From positions 29,858 to 93,857 of the forward strand of contig NZ_JAHYXK010000017.1 of assembly GCF_019443125.1 (NCBI RefSeq): a stretch of 64,000 nt of DNA. The letters run 5' to 3'. The stretch comes from Pontibacter aydingkolensis (GTDB lineage: Bacteria; Bacteroidota; Bacteroidia; Cytophagales; Hymenobacteraceae). Positions 8,700 through 18,468 of the stretch are shown one piece after another. Position numbers and translations under genes: made by a program. The notes under the pieces were generated by a model. It was given only the letters and a program-made list of their open reading frames with translations. It searched no databases and had not been told where the DNA came from. How positions within the stretch are numbered: the first letter of the stretch is position 1; the number at the start of each line of letters is the position of its first letter.

Positions 8700-10448
8700 C
8701 TACCTGTCAATATCGGCCAGCACGTAATCCATGGCTCCAAGTATAGACAGCATATCCGCTACCGTATAGCCTCTGCTGATGTAGGGCAGCATTTGCATGT
8801 GCGGAAACGATGGAGTGCGAATGCGCACCCGGTACGGCGACGTATTTCCGTCGCTGGTCAGGTAGTAGCCGTTGGCGCCCTTGGTTGCCTCTATGCAGCT
8901 CATGGCCTCGCCGGCAGGTATCACAGGGCCCCAACTTACACCCAGAAAGTGCGTGATCAGGGTCTCAATATCGTGCATGGTGTTTTTTTTGACAGGAGGG
9001 GTGGTTAACGGATGATCTGCTTTATAAGGGCCCTCCGGCATGTTTTTGAGGCATTGCTCGATAATGCGCAGGCTTTGGCGCATCTCTTCTACGCGAACCA
9101 CAGCACGGTCGTAGCAATCTCCGTTGGCAGCAGTTGGAATATCAAAGTCGAACATTTCGTAGCCGGAGTATGGCTGCTTCTTACGGAAGTCCCACTCCAT
9201 GCCGCAGGCCCGTAAGCCCGGACCTGTTACACCCCATTCAATGGCTTCATCCAGGGTAAAAATGCCGATGCCTACGGTTCGTGCTTTAAACAGGCTGTTC
9301 TTCATTACCATGCTGTCGTACTCGCGGAGTCGTTTCGGGAAGTAATCTAAAAAGTCCTGCACCAGTTTTTCCCAGCCTTTTGGCAGGTCCTGTGCTACAC
9401 CGCCTATGCGGAACCAGTTTGGATGCATGCGGCCACCGCAAATTCCTTCTATGATGTTGAATATTTTTTCACGATCTGAGAACATGTAAAATACAGGCGA
9501 AAGCTGGCCCAGGTCTTGTGCAAAAGTGCCGTACCAAACCAGGTGGCTGGCAATCCTAAACAACTCACAAAGCATGACCCTGATCACTTTCACCCGCTCC
9601 GGCACTTCAATGCCAGCCATTTTTTCCACTGCGAGCAGGTAGGCCAGGTTGTTCATTACGCCACCCAGGTAATCTACTCTGTCGGTATAAGGTATGTAAG
9701 TATGCCAGGTCTGGCGTTCGCCCATTTTCTCGGCCCCACGGTGGTGAAAGCCTATGTCCGGAATAGCATCTACAATATCTTCTCCGTCCAACTGAAGTAT
9801 GATGCGCAAAACACCGTGTGTGCCAGGGTGCTGCGGACCGATGTTGAGAAACATGAAATCGCTGTCTTCGCTTTGCCGTTCCAGGCCCCATTCTTCGGGT
9901 TTAAACTGCAATGCCGCCTGCTCCAGGTCTAGTTTTTCATCAGATAGCAGGAACGGTCCCATTTCGGTGGCGCGTGAGGGATGCTCTTTCCGTAGGGGAT
10001 GGCCTACCCAGGTACGTGGCATAAGTATGCGAGACAGGTGAGGGTGCCCATCGAACTTGATTCCGAACATGTCGTAGATCTCGCGCTCGTACCAATTGGC
10101 ATTTTCCCAGAGGCTTGCTATACTTGGCGCTTTCGGGAATTCATCTGAGAGGGCTACCTTAAGCCTTATAAAACTGTTGCGTTCGAAGGAAAGAAGGTGG
10201 TAAACAAGTGTAAAAGTAGAGGAGGGGCTGCCGTTTCGTTTCTGATGTGTCCGCTCGTCGATGGCAGTAAGGTCGTAGAGCATTCTGTAGGGCTGCTGTA
10301 TTCCTGTTTTCAGGAATTGAAGAACTTCTTTCAGCTTATCGCAGGGCAGCCAGAGGGTGAGCATGTCATCCATGGTGCTTTGCTGTGTAAACGTGTCTTC
10401 CCCGAACCGGGACTGTAGCCCGATCAGTATGCTGCTGTTATTTTCCAT
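8700..10448 (-). CDS. nuoCD: NADH-quinone oxidoreductase fused subunits C and D
   Basis: A single 582-residue chain joins the 30-kDa subunit (NuoC, about residues 1-180) to the 49-kDa subunit (NuoD, about 190-582). The NuoC signature is [18 protein letters not shown] followed by HPLRKE. NuoD begins around [17 protein letters not shown], whose His belongs to the quinone site, and ends with the usual [12 protein letters not shown]. Fused NuoCD is known from E. coli and several other lineages. No stop or frameshift lies in the linker, so the fusion is real in this sequence. Confidence 0.95.
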   Translation of the reverse strand: MENNSSILIGLQSRFGEDTFTQQSTMDDMLTLWLPCDKLKEVLQFLKTGIQQPYRMLYDLTAIDERTHQKRNGSPSSTFTLVYHLLSFERNSFIRLKVALSDEFPKAPSIASLWENANWYEREIYDMFGIKFDGHPHLSRILMPRTWVGHPLRKEHPSRATEMGPFLLSDEKLDLEQAALQFKPEEWGLERQSEDSDFMFLNIGPQHPGTHGVLRIILQLDGEDIVDAIPDIGFHHRGAEKMGERQTWHTYIPYTDRVDYLGGVMNNLAYLLAVEKMAGIEVPERVKVIRVMLCELFRIASHLVWYGTFAQDLGQLSPVFYMFSDREKIFNIIEGICGGRMHPNWFRIGGVAQDLPKGWEKLVQDFLDYFPKRLREYDSMVMKNSLFKARTVGIGIFTLDEAIEWGVTGPGLRACGMEWDFRKKQPYSGYEMFDFDIPTAANGDCYDRAVVRVEEMRQSLRIIEQCLKNMPEGPYKADHPLTTPPVKKNTMHDIETLITHFLGVSWGPVIPAGEAMSCIEATKGANGYYLTSDGNTSPYRVRIRTPSFPHMQMLPYISRGYTVADMLSILGAMDYVLADIDR

Positions 10449-10560
10449 AAGGAGGAATGAAAAATGATTGCCTGTAACCCTTTAACTCATTGTAATGCTA
10501 TGCGTGTGCTCTTTATGCTTGACTAATGATTTTACTTGTATAGTGCTTACTTAAAGTAAT

Positions 10561-10833
10561 TTACTCTGCCGTAACAGGATCGATTACTGACTTTACCTCG
10601 CTAACTGAATTAGCAGGTATGCCTACCTGCCTGGCATGCTCCCTGATCATCTCTTCGTCAGGCGCATTGTAAATGCAGTATACTTTTTCGCCGGTAACGT
10701 AACTGTGCACCCATTGTATCTGTGGACCCAGCTTAGAAAGAACGCCACAGGATTTCTGTGATACACCTTTCAACTCTTCAGGGGATAAATTTCCGGCTCC
10801 CGGTATTTCCCGCTCAATCACATATTTTGGCAT
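10561..10833 (-). CDS. DUF4242 small protein inside the nuo operon
   Basis: A 90-residue protein beginning MPKYVIEREIPGAGNLS, the typical start of DUF4242 (ferredoxin-like fold, related to a nickel-binding Streptomyces protein). The conserved segment IQWVHSYVTGEKVYCIYNAP is present. The frame stays open 31 codons further upstream, but that extension is not family-like, so I place the start at the ATG at 10833. It sits between nuoB and nuoCD in the same orientation, with about 110 bp on each side. No role in complex I is known to me. Confidence 0.8.
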   Translation of the reverse strand: MPKYVIEREIPGAGNLSPEELKGVSQKSCGVLSKLGPQIQWVHSYVTGEKVYCIYNAPDEEMIREHARQVGIPANSVSEVKSVIDPVTAE

Positions 10834-10906
10834 ATTTATACTTTTAAAATTTTGAATCTTATACCTAATTGTTTCAAAGGGCCTGCAAACGTTAGCAGGC
10901 AAGATG

Positions 10907-10935
10907 CTCACAGGTCTTAAAGACACTGTGAGGTC
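10907..10935. repeat. Dispersed palindromic repeat (CTCACAGG...CACTGTGAGGTC)
   Basis: This 29-bp imperfect palindrome matches 22822-22850 at 26 of 29 positions by eye, and an inverted third copy lies at 22754-22782. It falls between nuoB and the DUF4242 gene. Confidence 0.6.
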
Positions 10936-10951
10936 AATACTTCTCTAACTC

Positions 10952-11590
10952 CTAAACTTCATCTGGCGAGCGGAATTCAGTCATGGTTTTCCAGCGTTCT
11001 TTTTTGCGTTCGTTCACTTCTATTTTGTCAGGTTTGATGATGCCTTGCTCACCAATGGTCCAGCTAAGTGGCCTACGTTCTTTGCCAACACTTTCAGCCA
11101 GCAGCATCAGGCCTTCCATAAACGCATCGGGTCTTGGCGGGCAGCCTGGTACGTACACATCCACCGGTAAAAATTTATCCACGCCCTGCACCACGCTATA
11201 GATATCATACATACCACCGCTGTTTGCGCAGGAACCCATTGAGATCACCCATTTGGGCTCCATCATCTGCTCGTGCAAACGCTTTATGATAGGGGCCATT
11301 TTAATGAAAACCGTTCCGGCAATGATCATCACATCGGCTTCACGGGGAGTACCACGAATAACCTCCGCACCAAATCGGGCCACATCATACTTTGGTGTCA
11401 TGCTGGTGGCCATCTCCACAAAACAACACGATAAACCAAAGTGGAACGGCCACATGGAATTTTTGCGCCCCCAGGCCAGCAGGTCCTGCACCGTGGTAAG
11501 CATGATACTTTGCTGCACAGCTTCCTCGTAAGAACCTGTACCTTTCACGGTATTTGCCGGTGCGTTGGGTTTACTTAGCCACCATTTCAT
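10952..11590 (-). CDS. nuoB: NADH-quinone oxidoreductase subunit B (cluster N2)
   Basis: Carries the terminal 4Fe-4S cluster N2 that reduces quinone. The ligands are visible as adjacent C55-C56 ([12 protein letters not shown]), C121 ([12 protein letters not shown]) and C150 ([10 protein letters not shown]). Length is 212 residues; the C-terminal ~40 residues are a charged extension ([13 protein letters not shown]). It lies about 116 bp downstream of nuoA. Confidence 0.96.
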   Translation of the reverse strand: MKWWLSKPNAPANTVKGTGSYEEAVQQSIMLTTVQDLLAWGRKNSMWPFHFGLSCCFVEMATSMTPKYDVARFGAEVIRGTPREADVMIIAGTVFIKMAPIIKRLHEQMMEPKWVISMGSCANSGGMYDIYSVVQGVDKFLPVDVYVPGCPPRPDAFMEGLMLLAESVGKERRPLSWTIGEQGIIKPDKIEVNERKKERWKTMTEFRSPDEV

Positions 11591-11706
11591 AGGCTCGTTA
11601 TTAGTTGTTCGTTATTGGTTATTCGGGCAGACCTTTTAAAAATCAATCCTTTTGTCTCAGGTCCATTGTGTTTTGTCAAAAAGTCCTTTGTATAATTTAG
11701 ATCGTG

Positions 11707-12147
11707 CTACGAGATACGTCCTTCGTCAACTGGCTTGTTCAGCAGCTTCTTATAGGCTTTCAGTATCTTTTTTCCGTCCGGGCCAAAGTCCAGGGCTCCG
11801 TTTCGCCATTCGTAGACCAACACCACCACCAGCAAAAGTATAAACACCACCACGCCTATGTAGCCGTACCAACCAAGATCCCGAAAGGCTATAGCCCAGG
11901 CAAGTATAAATACCGTTTCCACGTCGAAGATGACAAAGAGCATGGCAACAAGGTAAAACTGAGAGGAGAAGCGGAGACGTGCAGAACCGGCGCTAAGTAT
12001 ACCGCCTTCGTAAGGCTGCCCGGTGGCACGCTCGTTATGCTGCTGGCCAAGCACGTAAGACAGACTCATGATAAGCGCGATGAGGCTAAGCACAATGGCG
12101 CCATATACAAGCAAAGGCCACAATACCACACTATTTTCCTGAAGCAT
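11707..12147 (-). CDS. nuoA: NADH-quinone oxidoreductase subunit A
   Basis: Three-helix membrane subunit at the junction of the two arms, first gene of the operon. Family segments YEGGILSAGSARLRFSSQFY and FDVETVFILAWAI are present. The frame opens at 12231, but the first 28 residues are Cys/Arg-rich and not family-like. The ATG at 12147 (146 residues, MLQENSVVLWPLL) has a GGAG motif about 10 bp upstream and gives a normal length. Confidence 0.94.
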   Translation of the reverse strand: MLQENSVVLWPLLVYGAIVLSLIALIMSLSYVLGQQHNERATGQPYEGGILSAGSARLRFSSQFYLVAMLFVIFDVETVFILAWAIAFRDLGWYGYIGVVVFILLLVVVLVYEWRNGALDFGPDGKKILKAYKKLLNKPVDEGRIS

Positions 12148-12356
12148 ACACAACCACTCCGCCCTGCGGCGGCATTTAAGTGAAACATCCTGTGTAGGTA
12201 AGCAACACGACAAAAAACAACCCAAGTGCACATGTGTGACTTTGCCTGTATCAGATGATGAAAGGGCAACAACCTGCTTTAAGTCCTTTGTCCTTTATCA
12301 TACTTTCTTTTGTCAAGCTCCCTAATTCAATTCCGAACCCTGGGCTTAACTAACCA

Positions 12357-12791
12357 TCAGGTACCGGAAATGTAATGCTCGAGATTCTCGATTATGAATT
12401 TTTGCTCGTCGATTATATACTTCACAATGTCGCCGATCGAGATCAGGCCGACAAGGCTACCAGCTTCGAAAACAGGAAGGTGCCGGATGTACTTGGTTGT
12501 CATCAGGCTCATGCATTCTTCAAGTGTGTTGTCCGGTGTTACAGAAACCGGATGCTCGGTCATCACTTCTTTAATGCGGGTTTCTTTGGAGGCTTTGCCT
12601 TTCAGGATCACTTTGCGTGCATAGTCACGCTCCGTAAAAATGCCGGCAAAATGTTCTGTTTCGTCTAATACTACTAATGCGCCTACGTTTTTCTCCACCA
12701 TCTCTTCCAGCGCGCTAAAAACAGTATCATTGGGATGAACAGCGAAAATTGAATTTCCTTTAGCTTGTAAGATACTTCTGACTGTTCCCAT
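12357..12791 (-). CDS. CBS-domain pair protein
   Basis: A 144-residue stand-alone protein made of two CBS repeats (about residues 8-65 and 73-132). The repeats include NVGALVVLDETEHFAGIFTERDYARK and the second-half motif RHLPVFEAGSLVGLISIGDIVK. CBS pairs bind adenine nucleotides and act as energy or ligand sensors; the target here is unknown. It is transcribed toward nuoA but with a 209-bp gap, so it may have its own promoter in the AT-rich stretch 12792-13030 shared with the divergent next gene. Confidence 0.9.
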   Translation of the reverse strand: MGTVRSILQAKGNSIFAVHPNDTVFSALEEMVEKNVGALVVLDETEHFAGIFTERDYARKVILKGKASKETRIKEVMTEHPVSVTPDNTLEECMSLMTTKYIRHLPVFEAGSLVGLISIGDIVKYIIDEQKFIIENLEHYISGT

Positions 12792-13030
12792 ACTAACCTC
12801 CTGTAAATTAATGGGTAATAAGATGTGTTATTTTCGTTGTTATACGGTAATTAAAAAAAAAGGACAAAAAAATTATATAAATGTGATATTTTTTCAAAAA
12901 TCTTTCCCATAACGCTCCAACCTAACTTTTTAAAGCAGGAAATTTACTGAATGGCTTAATATATCGCGTTAATGGTTAAACAGTTATCAAGGTTGGGAGT
13001 AAACTTAAAGTATACTTTACAGGCTTGCTT

Positions 13031-14311
13031 ATGAACGATAATCAGTTACCCCAGGGATTTACTGAGATGCTAGCGTTTGGACTGGTTGAGGCATTGCTGG
13101 GACGCAGGTCACGGCGTTTTTTTATGGGTGCTGAAATACCTGACGGTGTCTTTGCCTACAAATCAAAGCACAAGCCTGTGCCTCTCTCTGAACTTGAGAA
13201 GCTGTTGGTAGTTACGGCATGCGGTGGCAACACAGGCTGGCACTACATGATACAACGGGCACAGCGGTATGCACCACACCTTTCAAACTACGCGGCTGCA
13301 GCGGGTGGGCGTACTTTCCCGTCAGCAGCGGGGTTTCATACCAGCAAGACTTTTTTTACCGATGATGAGGGTGTATATGTGCTGGATAACCGCGATGCTC
13401 CTGCAGCCGCAGACAGAAACCAGGACGGCTCTCTGGATCATGATGCTATACTTTCTGCATTAAAAAGTAATGTAAGAAAACTGCAGGATGGCCGTTTGCG
13501 CCTGCCCTCTGAGGTGCCTTACGTAGAGGCGCACAATACGTGGGTAGCCAATAAGCCGGGCACACTGCTGGTTTTTCCGGTGGCAGACCTGGCGCAGCAT
13601 GTGTTGCTTAGTTTATGCTATATGCTGCAAAATGGCATGGTACTGACCGATGATATAAATAAGCGACCCATACCCGGCATCGAAAAGTATAAAGACATGG
13701 TAGACATCACCAATAACTGGAACATAACGTTTCTGGAGCAGTTAGCGCTGACCGAGGTAACCGTAGAACTATCAACCGGTTGTTATGCCGGCGCTTTAAT
13801 GTTGCAGGCAATGGGTCTGGGCGGCTGGATGTACGATGGCATAGACCTGTTCAGTGTGCTGGGGGCCAGCGGTAACCCGGATGTGCCCGGCCTGGGTTTC
13901 CGGTACGATACAAACGACAACTGGCCGTATCCAAACCCAACAGGTTTAAAAGGCGTGATGGAAGGATTCTGTCCACCGCATTACCCCGACATGCGTGCAG
14001 CCGTTGAGGCAGTTTGCGACCGTAAATTCGGCAAAGGTGGGCCTTTTAACGAAGCCACTTCCGGACCATGGAAAGAAACAGCAAAAGTGCGGGGAGCAGC
14101 GCAGGTGCACGACGAACGGTTCAGAGAATGCGTTGCATTGCAGGCACAATACGTTTATGATACCTTTGGCAAGTTTCCGGCAACAGTACCCTCTATTTTT
14201 ATGCTTACCTACCTGCAGGCGCACCACCTCGACCTGGAGTTCTACGATAAGTTCTACAAGCCAGGCGCGTACTTAAAAACACATGCAGATCATATGACTA
14301 AGTGGCATTAA
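13031..14311 (+). CDS. Nitroreductase-like protein of unknown function
   Basis: A 426-residue soluble protein. The N-terminus has ALLGRRSRRFFMGAEIP followed by PVPLSELEKLLVVTACGGNTGW, which resembles the FMN-phosphate-binding start of nitroreductases. MLQAMGLGGWMYDGID near residue 258 resembles the distal nitroreductase segment. The chain is about twice the usual nitroreductase length and long parts (DNRDAPAAADRNQDGS) have no match I recognise. TTG at 13025 is a possible start, but ATG at 13031 is the better choice. The family assignment is tentative; no catalytic role can be read off. Confidence 0.6.
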   Translation: MNDNQLPQGFTEMLAFGLVEALLGRRSRRFFMGAEIPDGVFAYKSKHKPVPLSELEKLLVVTACGGNTGWHYMIQRAQRYAPHLSNYAAAAGGRTFPSAAGFHTSKTFFTDDEGVYVLDNRDAPAAADRNQDGSLDHDAILSALKSNVRKLQDGRLRLPSEVPYVEAHNTWVANKPGTLLVFPVADLAQHVLLSLCYMLQNGMVLTDDINKRPIPGIEKYKDMVDITNNWNITFLEQLALTEVTVELSTGCYAGALMLQAMGLGGWMYDGIDLFSVLGASGNPDVPGLGFRYDTNDNWPYPNPTGLKGVMEGFCPPHYPDMRAAVEAVCDRKFGKGGPFNEATSGPWKETAKVRGAAQVHDERFRECVALQAQYVYDTFGKFPATVPSIFMLTYLQAHHLDLEFYDKFYKPGAYLKTHADHMTKWH

Positions 14312-14407
14312 AAGTATAAACTATCTTTTAGCTCTGAATCTTGTGGTTGTATTTGCTGCTTGAGTAACATTTATACCTGATTTACTTACTCGCGTATGGC
14401 ATAAAGT

Positions 14408-15331
14408 ATGCGCGACTTTATACTTTGGCTTGAACGGGTTACTGGGCTTAGCGCTGAGTTTTATGAACACCTGTTTTTAACGCTGGCTGTGGTGCTGGGG
14501 CTATGGCTGGTTAGTACCCTCGTGTTGCAGGTTGTTTTTAAAAGGGAAAAGGACATACGCAAGCGGTACAAGTGGCGCAAGTTCACAAACTATATCATTA
14601 CCATTGCCGGATTGCTGTTTCTTGTAAATGTCTGGTTTGGGGGATTCAGGTCTATCGCAACTTTTATGGGATTGCTCTCTGCCGGCTTGGTTCTGGCTTT
14701 GCGCGAACCACTTTTAAATATTGCAGGCTGGCTCATTATCATCTGGAAGCGTCCGTTCAGGATAGGAGACAGAATTCAGGTGGGAGAGTATATTGGCGAT
14801 GTGATTGACCAAAGGCTTTTCCAGTTTACTATAAACGAGATAAGGGGATGGGTAGATGCAGACCAGGCAACAGGACGCGTGGTGCATATTCCGAATGCAA
14901 GGATTTTTACGGAGGAGCAGGCAAACTATAACTATGGCTTTCCATTTATCTGGAATGAATTAACTGTAAGGATAACCTTTGAGAGTAACAGGCACAGAGC
15001 CAAAGCTTTGCTTGCCGAAATTGTTGAGCGCCACGGCGAGCATCTCTCAGAGCAGGCCCTTAACCAGGTAAAGTGGCAATCACAGCAACACCTTATTTTT
15101 TATGAGGATTTCGGCCCAAAAGTATACACAGAGGTAAGGGAGTATGGGGTAAAGTTAACGATGCGCTACATGTGCAGCATCATGCGGCGCAGGCAAAGCG
15201 AGCATGACATATGGGAAGATGTGCTCAACGCCTTTGCAAGTACCGCAGATATCCAGTTTGCCTATCCGACAACACGATTTTACCAGACTTTTGAAGGGCA
15301 GGAGATGCCCCGGCAAGATCCCTCTTCCTAA
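14408..15331 (+). CDS. MscS-family mechanosensitive ion channel
   Basis: A 307-residue membrane protein with three predicted helices (about residues 18-42, 58-78, 84-110). The pore-helix/beta-domain junction AGLVLALREPLLNIAGWL-IIIWKRPFRIGDRIQVGEY is typical of MscS. The rest is a cytoplasmic domain with VVHIPNARIFTEEQANYNYG. It probably opens under membrane tension to release solutes in hypo-osmotic shock. It is a stand-alone gene, 96 bp after the nitroreductase-like gene. Confidence 0.9.
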   Translation: MRDFILWLERVTGLSAEFYEHLFLTLAVVLGLWLVSTLVLQVVFKREKDIRKRYKWRKFTNYIITIAGLLFLVNVWFGGFRSIATFMGLLSAGLVLALREPLLNIAGWLIIIWKRPFRIGDRIQVGEYIGDVIDQRLFQFTINEIRGWVDADQATGRVVHIPNARIFTEEQANYNYGFPFIWNELTVRITFESNRHRAKALLAEIVERHGEHLSEQALNQVKWQSQQHLIFYEDFGPKVYTEVREYGVKLTMRYMCSIMRRRQSEHDIWEDVLNAFASTADIQFAYPTTRFYQTFEGQEMPRQDPSS

Positions 15332-15452
15332 ACAAGCCAGTTTTATACTTAACTACTACTCTAGTATGATGATGGGTAACAGATTTAAGCGCTATATTTT
15401 GTAAAACCGGTGCAGTTAAGATAGATTTAAGTATAGCTTTAAGCCTGAAACT

Positions 15453-16145
15453 ATGCTTGGTAACATCGTTATACTTGTGATCACCTGGTTTTTATTGCGT
15501 CTGGAGCACAAGCAATTAAAAAACGCTTTGGGGCTTACACCTCCCTTGTACAGGTTACTTCAATTCAGCCTGGGTCTTTTAGCAACGGCTATTCTGGCCA
15601 TACTTATTAAGTATACTTTTTCTTTTGCAGCAAATTTTGCCTGGGTACCTGCCACAAGTATAAGTTCGGGTTACCTGCTTACAGGCCTTTATACTGTAAT
15701 TAACTCGGTGGTTTATGAGGAGTTGCTGTTTAGGGGCTATATACTTTACAAGGCCATCGGCTACCTGGGCGAATGCAAAGCTAACTTTTTAAGCGCTGCG
15801 GCATTCGGCATTTATTATTGGTTCACATTTGGTATTCTTGGAGCTCCGGTGGTCATGGCCTGGGTGTTTTTCTATACCGGTGTCTGGGGGCTAATGTTCG
15901 CGTATTCCTATTCCAGAACCCGCTCCCTGGCATTGCCTGTAGGTTTGCACCTGGGCTGGAATCTCGTAGACCAGTATGTATTTTCAGGTGATCGCTTAAG
16001 CCTTTTTGAGCCAGTAACCACTATACATACCCAATACCTGAGTTCACTCCAGAATATGCTCTATCTGTACCTGCCTACCCTGGGGTTCGCTGTAATCGTA
16101 ATTGTGTTACTGTCAAAAACACATGCTGCGTACAAAGTCAGGTAA
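15453..16145 (+). CDS. CPBP-family intramembrane metalloprotease (CAAX-like)
   Basis: A 230-residue polytopic membrane protein with 6-7 hydrophobic helices. The conserved motifs are VVYEELLFRGYIL (EExxxR, about residues 90-97) and the downstream LPVGLHLGWNLVDQ (HxxxN). These residues form the proposed glutamate/histidine metal site of the Abi/CPBP (Rce1-like) family. Substrate unknown. The gap to the deaminase is only 16 bp if that gene starts at 16162. Confidence 0.85.
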   Translation: MLGNIVILVITWFLLRLEHKQLKNALGLTPPLYRLLQFSLGLLATAILAILIKYTFSFAANFAWVPATSISSGYLLTGLYTVINSVVYEELLFRGYILYKAIGYLGECKANFLSAAAFGIYYWFTFGILGAPVVMAWVFFYTGVWGLMFAYSYSRTRSLALPVGLHLGWNLVDQYVFSGDRLSLFEPVTTIHTQYLSSLQNMLYLYLPTLGFAVIVIVLLSKTHAAYKVR

Positions 16146-16227
16146 ACGTATAAAAGGGTAAATGGCCATGATAGCAAGTAACTTATACTACCCAGAGCAG
16201 GTACATCATTACACAAATCTTAAAACA

Positions 16228-16665
16228 ATGGACGAATTTTTAAAGGTTGCCCTAGAGGAGGCAAAAAAAGGATATGCAGAGGGCGGTATACCAATTGGCT
16301 CTGTGTTGGTACACAATGGCACAATAATAGGCCGGGGACACAATAAACGCGTGCAGCAGGGAAGCGTGGTTTTGCATGGCGAGATGGATGCGCTTGAAAA
16401 TGCCGGACGCCAGCCAGCCTCTGTTTACCGCGAATGCATCATGTATACTACCTTATCGCCATGCCCGATGTGTTCCGGCACTATGCTGTTGTACGGTATT
16501 CCGAGAGTGGTTATCGGGGAGAATCTTACCTTTATGGGAGAGGAGGAACTGCTGCGCAGCAGAGGAGTAGAGGTGGAGGTACTGAACAACGAGGAGTGCT
16601 ATAACCTGATGCAACAGTTTATCAAAGAAAATCCCTGCCTCTGGAACGAAGACATCGGGGTTTAA
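16228..16665 (+). CDS. Cytosine/nucleoside deaminase, yeast Fcy1-like
   Basis: Zinc-dependent deaminase converting cytosine to uracil, or a close substrate. The zinc site is seen as LHGEMDALENAGR (His ligand, Glu proton shuttle) and SPCPMCSGTMLLYG. The order and wording (EGGIPIGSVLV, GRGHNKRVQQGS, the C-terminal LWNEDIGV) are strikingly like fungal cytosine deaminase. The frame opens at 16162 (167 residues), but the family-like N-terminus begins at Met23, ATG 16228 (145 residues). The 16162 start has AAAAGGGT upstream and cannot be excluded. Confidence 0.85.
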   Translation: MDEFLKVALEEAKKGYAEGGIPIGSVLVHNGTIIGRGHNKRVQQGSVVLHGEMDALENAGRQPASVYRECIMYTTLSPCPMCSGTMLLYGIPRVVIGENLTFMGEEELLRSRGVEVEVLNNEECYNLMQQFIKENPCLWNEDIGV

Positions 16666-16744
16666 GCTTGAGTATAATCTTTGGCCTTGTTTTAGTTTAT
16701 ACTTTTGCTGACAAGCTTTAGAATGATGGTTAGCTTAAAAGTAT

Positions 16745-16779
16745 AAAAAGGGTGATGCAGTTACTACATCACCCTTTTT
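16745..16779. terminator. Bidirectional rho-independent terminator
   Basis: A perfect 13-bp stem (AAAAAGGGTGATG / CATCACCCTTTTT) with a 9-nt loop lies between two convergent genes. A-tracts and T-tracts on both sides let it serve the deaminase and the M48 protease. Confidence 0.9.
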
Positions 16780-16808
16780 ATAAGGTTTAGAGTTTACTTT
16801 ATAAGTAT

Positions 16809-18263
16809 CTACTCAATAACTTTTATCAACATACCTTTTTCAACGCGGTCCTGTAACTGCATACCGTTTAGCACAGCTACTTCTTCCAGCCGCTTACTGT
16901 CTTGTGAGTACGACTGTAGTGCCTGTGCCAGCGTAGCAGTTTGCTTTACCGGTTTGATTTGTATACGCTCTGGTTGTTTGTTTATTTTAGAGGCGTCTGT
17001 TAGGTGCCTGAAGCTTTCCATGGTGTTGCTGAACAGTTGTGCGTAAGCATCGAACTGAGGTGCTGTAGTAATGCCCATGATGCTGTAAATTCGGCCGTCA
17101 TATTGGATCAGGTAGGTAAGTGTCCGGATGGTTGCCTGCTGTTGCTGCTGCTGCTGTTGCTGTTGATCTGCAATAATAGCTAGCGCCGGCAAGCCGTTTA
17201 CTGTTGTATTTCCTGATTTTACAGGCGTAAGACTGTACCGCTGCATCATCTGCTGTGCCGCCTCCTGTAATGAGTTACCTGGAGCAAGCGTCAGGTTCAT
17301 CATGGCTTTACCATCTTTATCCCCCATCTGAAACACCTGAGGCGAATTCAGGTAAGACCAATTAGTAGGAATCTGGAACTGAAATTTTAACTCCGGATGA
17401 TAAAAGACGTGGTTCTCCACAAAGCCCTGCTTCGGGTCTTCGCCATAGATCATGCCATCTATCATCTTTAGATAGTTATTACGGTTCACATCCAATGTGG
17501 TCAAGCTAAGTTTCTGTTTCCATTCAGTGGCTAGCTGCTGCACCGTAGTATAGCGGTTACCCGGGTCAGGGTGAGTGGAAAGGAATTCCGGTAAAGCTGA
17601 TCCGCTTTCCTGTTGCTTGCGCTGCAGCGTTAAAAAGAAGTCAGCCATCTCATCGGCATCATATCCTATTTTTGTTGAGTACTCTACACCTAACCTGTCA
17701 GACTCACGTTCGGCATCGCGGCCGAACTTAAGAAAAAGCAAACCTAAGCCCTGAGATGCCGCCTCACCAAACTGTGCCAGTTCAGGAGCAAGCACCATTC
17801 CGGCTATCAAGCCAACCTGGGCAAGTATGGCTTTACTTTGCTGCTGGACCGTGTGACGTGCGGCAATGTGGCCGATCTCGTGACCAAGCACACCGGCAAA
17901 CTGGGCTTCGTTGTTAAAGTGCGCCATAATTCCGCGCGTAAAGTATACGTATCCGCCAGGCACGGCAAATGCATTTAGCACAGGCGAGTCGAGTACCTTA
18001 AAACTATACTTTATATCACTGCGGTGTGAGATAGCGACCATCTGCTGTCCTTTCACATCAATAAAGCGCTGCATGGCGGGGTTATCGTAAAGGCCGAACT
18101 GTGCCACAATCTGTGGGTCGGCTTCCTGTCCCATAGCCAGTTCTTGGCCTTCTGACATCAGGGCCACGTTTTTCTTTCCTGTTACTGGGTTTGTGGAACA
18201 GGAACTCCATACGGACATTAAGCCTGCCAGCAGGCAGGCCGATATATACTTTTTCATAGTCAT
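16809..18263 (-). CDS. M48-family metalloprotease, lipoprotein (BepA/YfgC-like)
   Basis: Periplasmic zinc protease probably involved in envelope protein quality control. An N-terminal signal with a lipobox-like end (LLAGLMSVWSSC22) suggests membrane anchoring. The catalytic HEIGH is at residues 128-132 (GVLGHEIGHIAARH), and the distal metal ligand is in GRDAERESDRLGVEY. The C-terminal half is extra to the M48 core and ends with LEEVAVLNGMQLQDRVEKG. A run of ten glutamines (from about 17140-17167, CAG/CAA codons) interrupts the C-terminal domain. Stand-alone, 484 residues. Confidence 0.9.
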   Translation of the reverse strand: MTMKKYISACLLAGLMSVWSSCSTNPVTGKKNVALMSEGQELAMGQEADPQIVAQFGLYDNPAMQRFIDVKGQQMVAISHRSDIKYSFKVLDSPVLNAFAVPGGYVYFTRGIMAHFNNEAQFAGVLGHEIGHIAARHTVQQQSKAILAQVGLIAGMVLAPELAQFGEAASQGLGLLFLKFGRDAERESDRLGVEYSTKIGYDADEMADFFLTLQRKQQESGSALPEFLSTHPDPGNRYTTVQQLATEWKQKLSLTTLDVNRNNYLKMIDGMIYGEDPKQGFVENHVFYHPELKFQFQIPTNWSYLNSPQVFQMGDKDGKAMMNLTLAPGNSLQEAAQQMMQRYSLTPVKSGNTTVNGLPALAIIADQQQQQQQQQQATIRTLTYLIQYDGRIYSIMGITTAPQFDAYAQLFSNTMESFRHLTDASKINKQPERIQIKPVKQTATLAQALQSYSQDSKRLEEVAVLNGMQLQDRVEKGMLIKVIE

Positions 18264-18468
18264 TTTTTATATTAATGCATGGCTCTTCCTGTAAATGTGT
18301 TTTTCTTGGAAAAGCTATATTTACCTTTATCAAACGCATCAAAAAACTATAGGTTACCGGGTCGTGGCTATGATGGTTGATAGCTCGTTTTTATACGTGT
18401 AGCTACTGCATTTAAATAGTGGTGCGAAATTACAGAAGACAAGCTATGATAGTATAAAAGTACAATAG

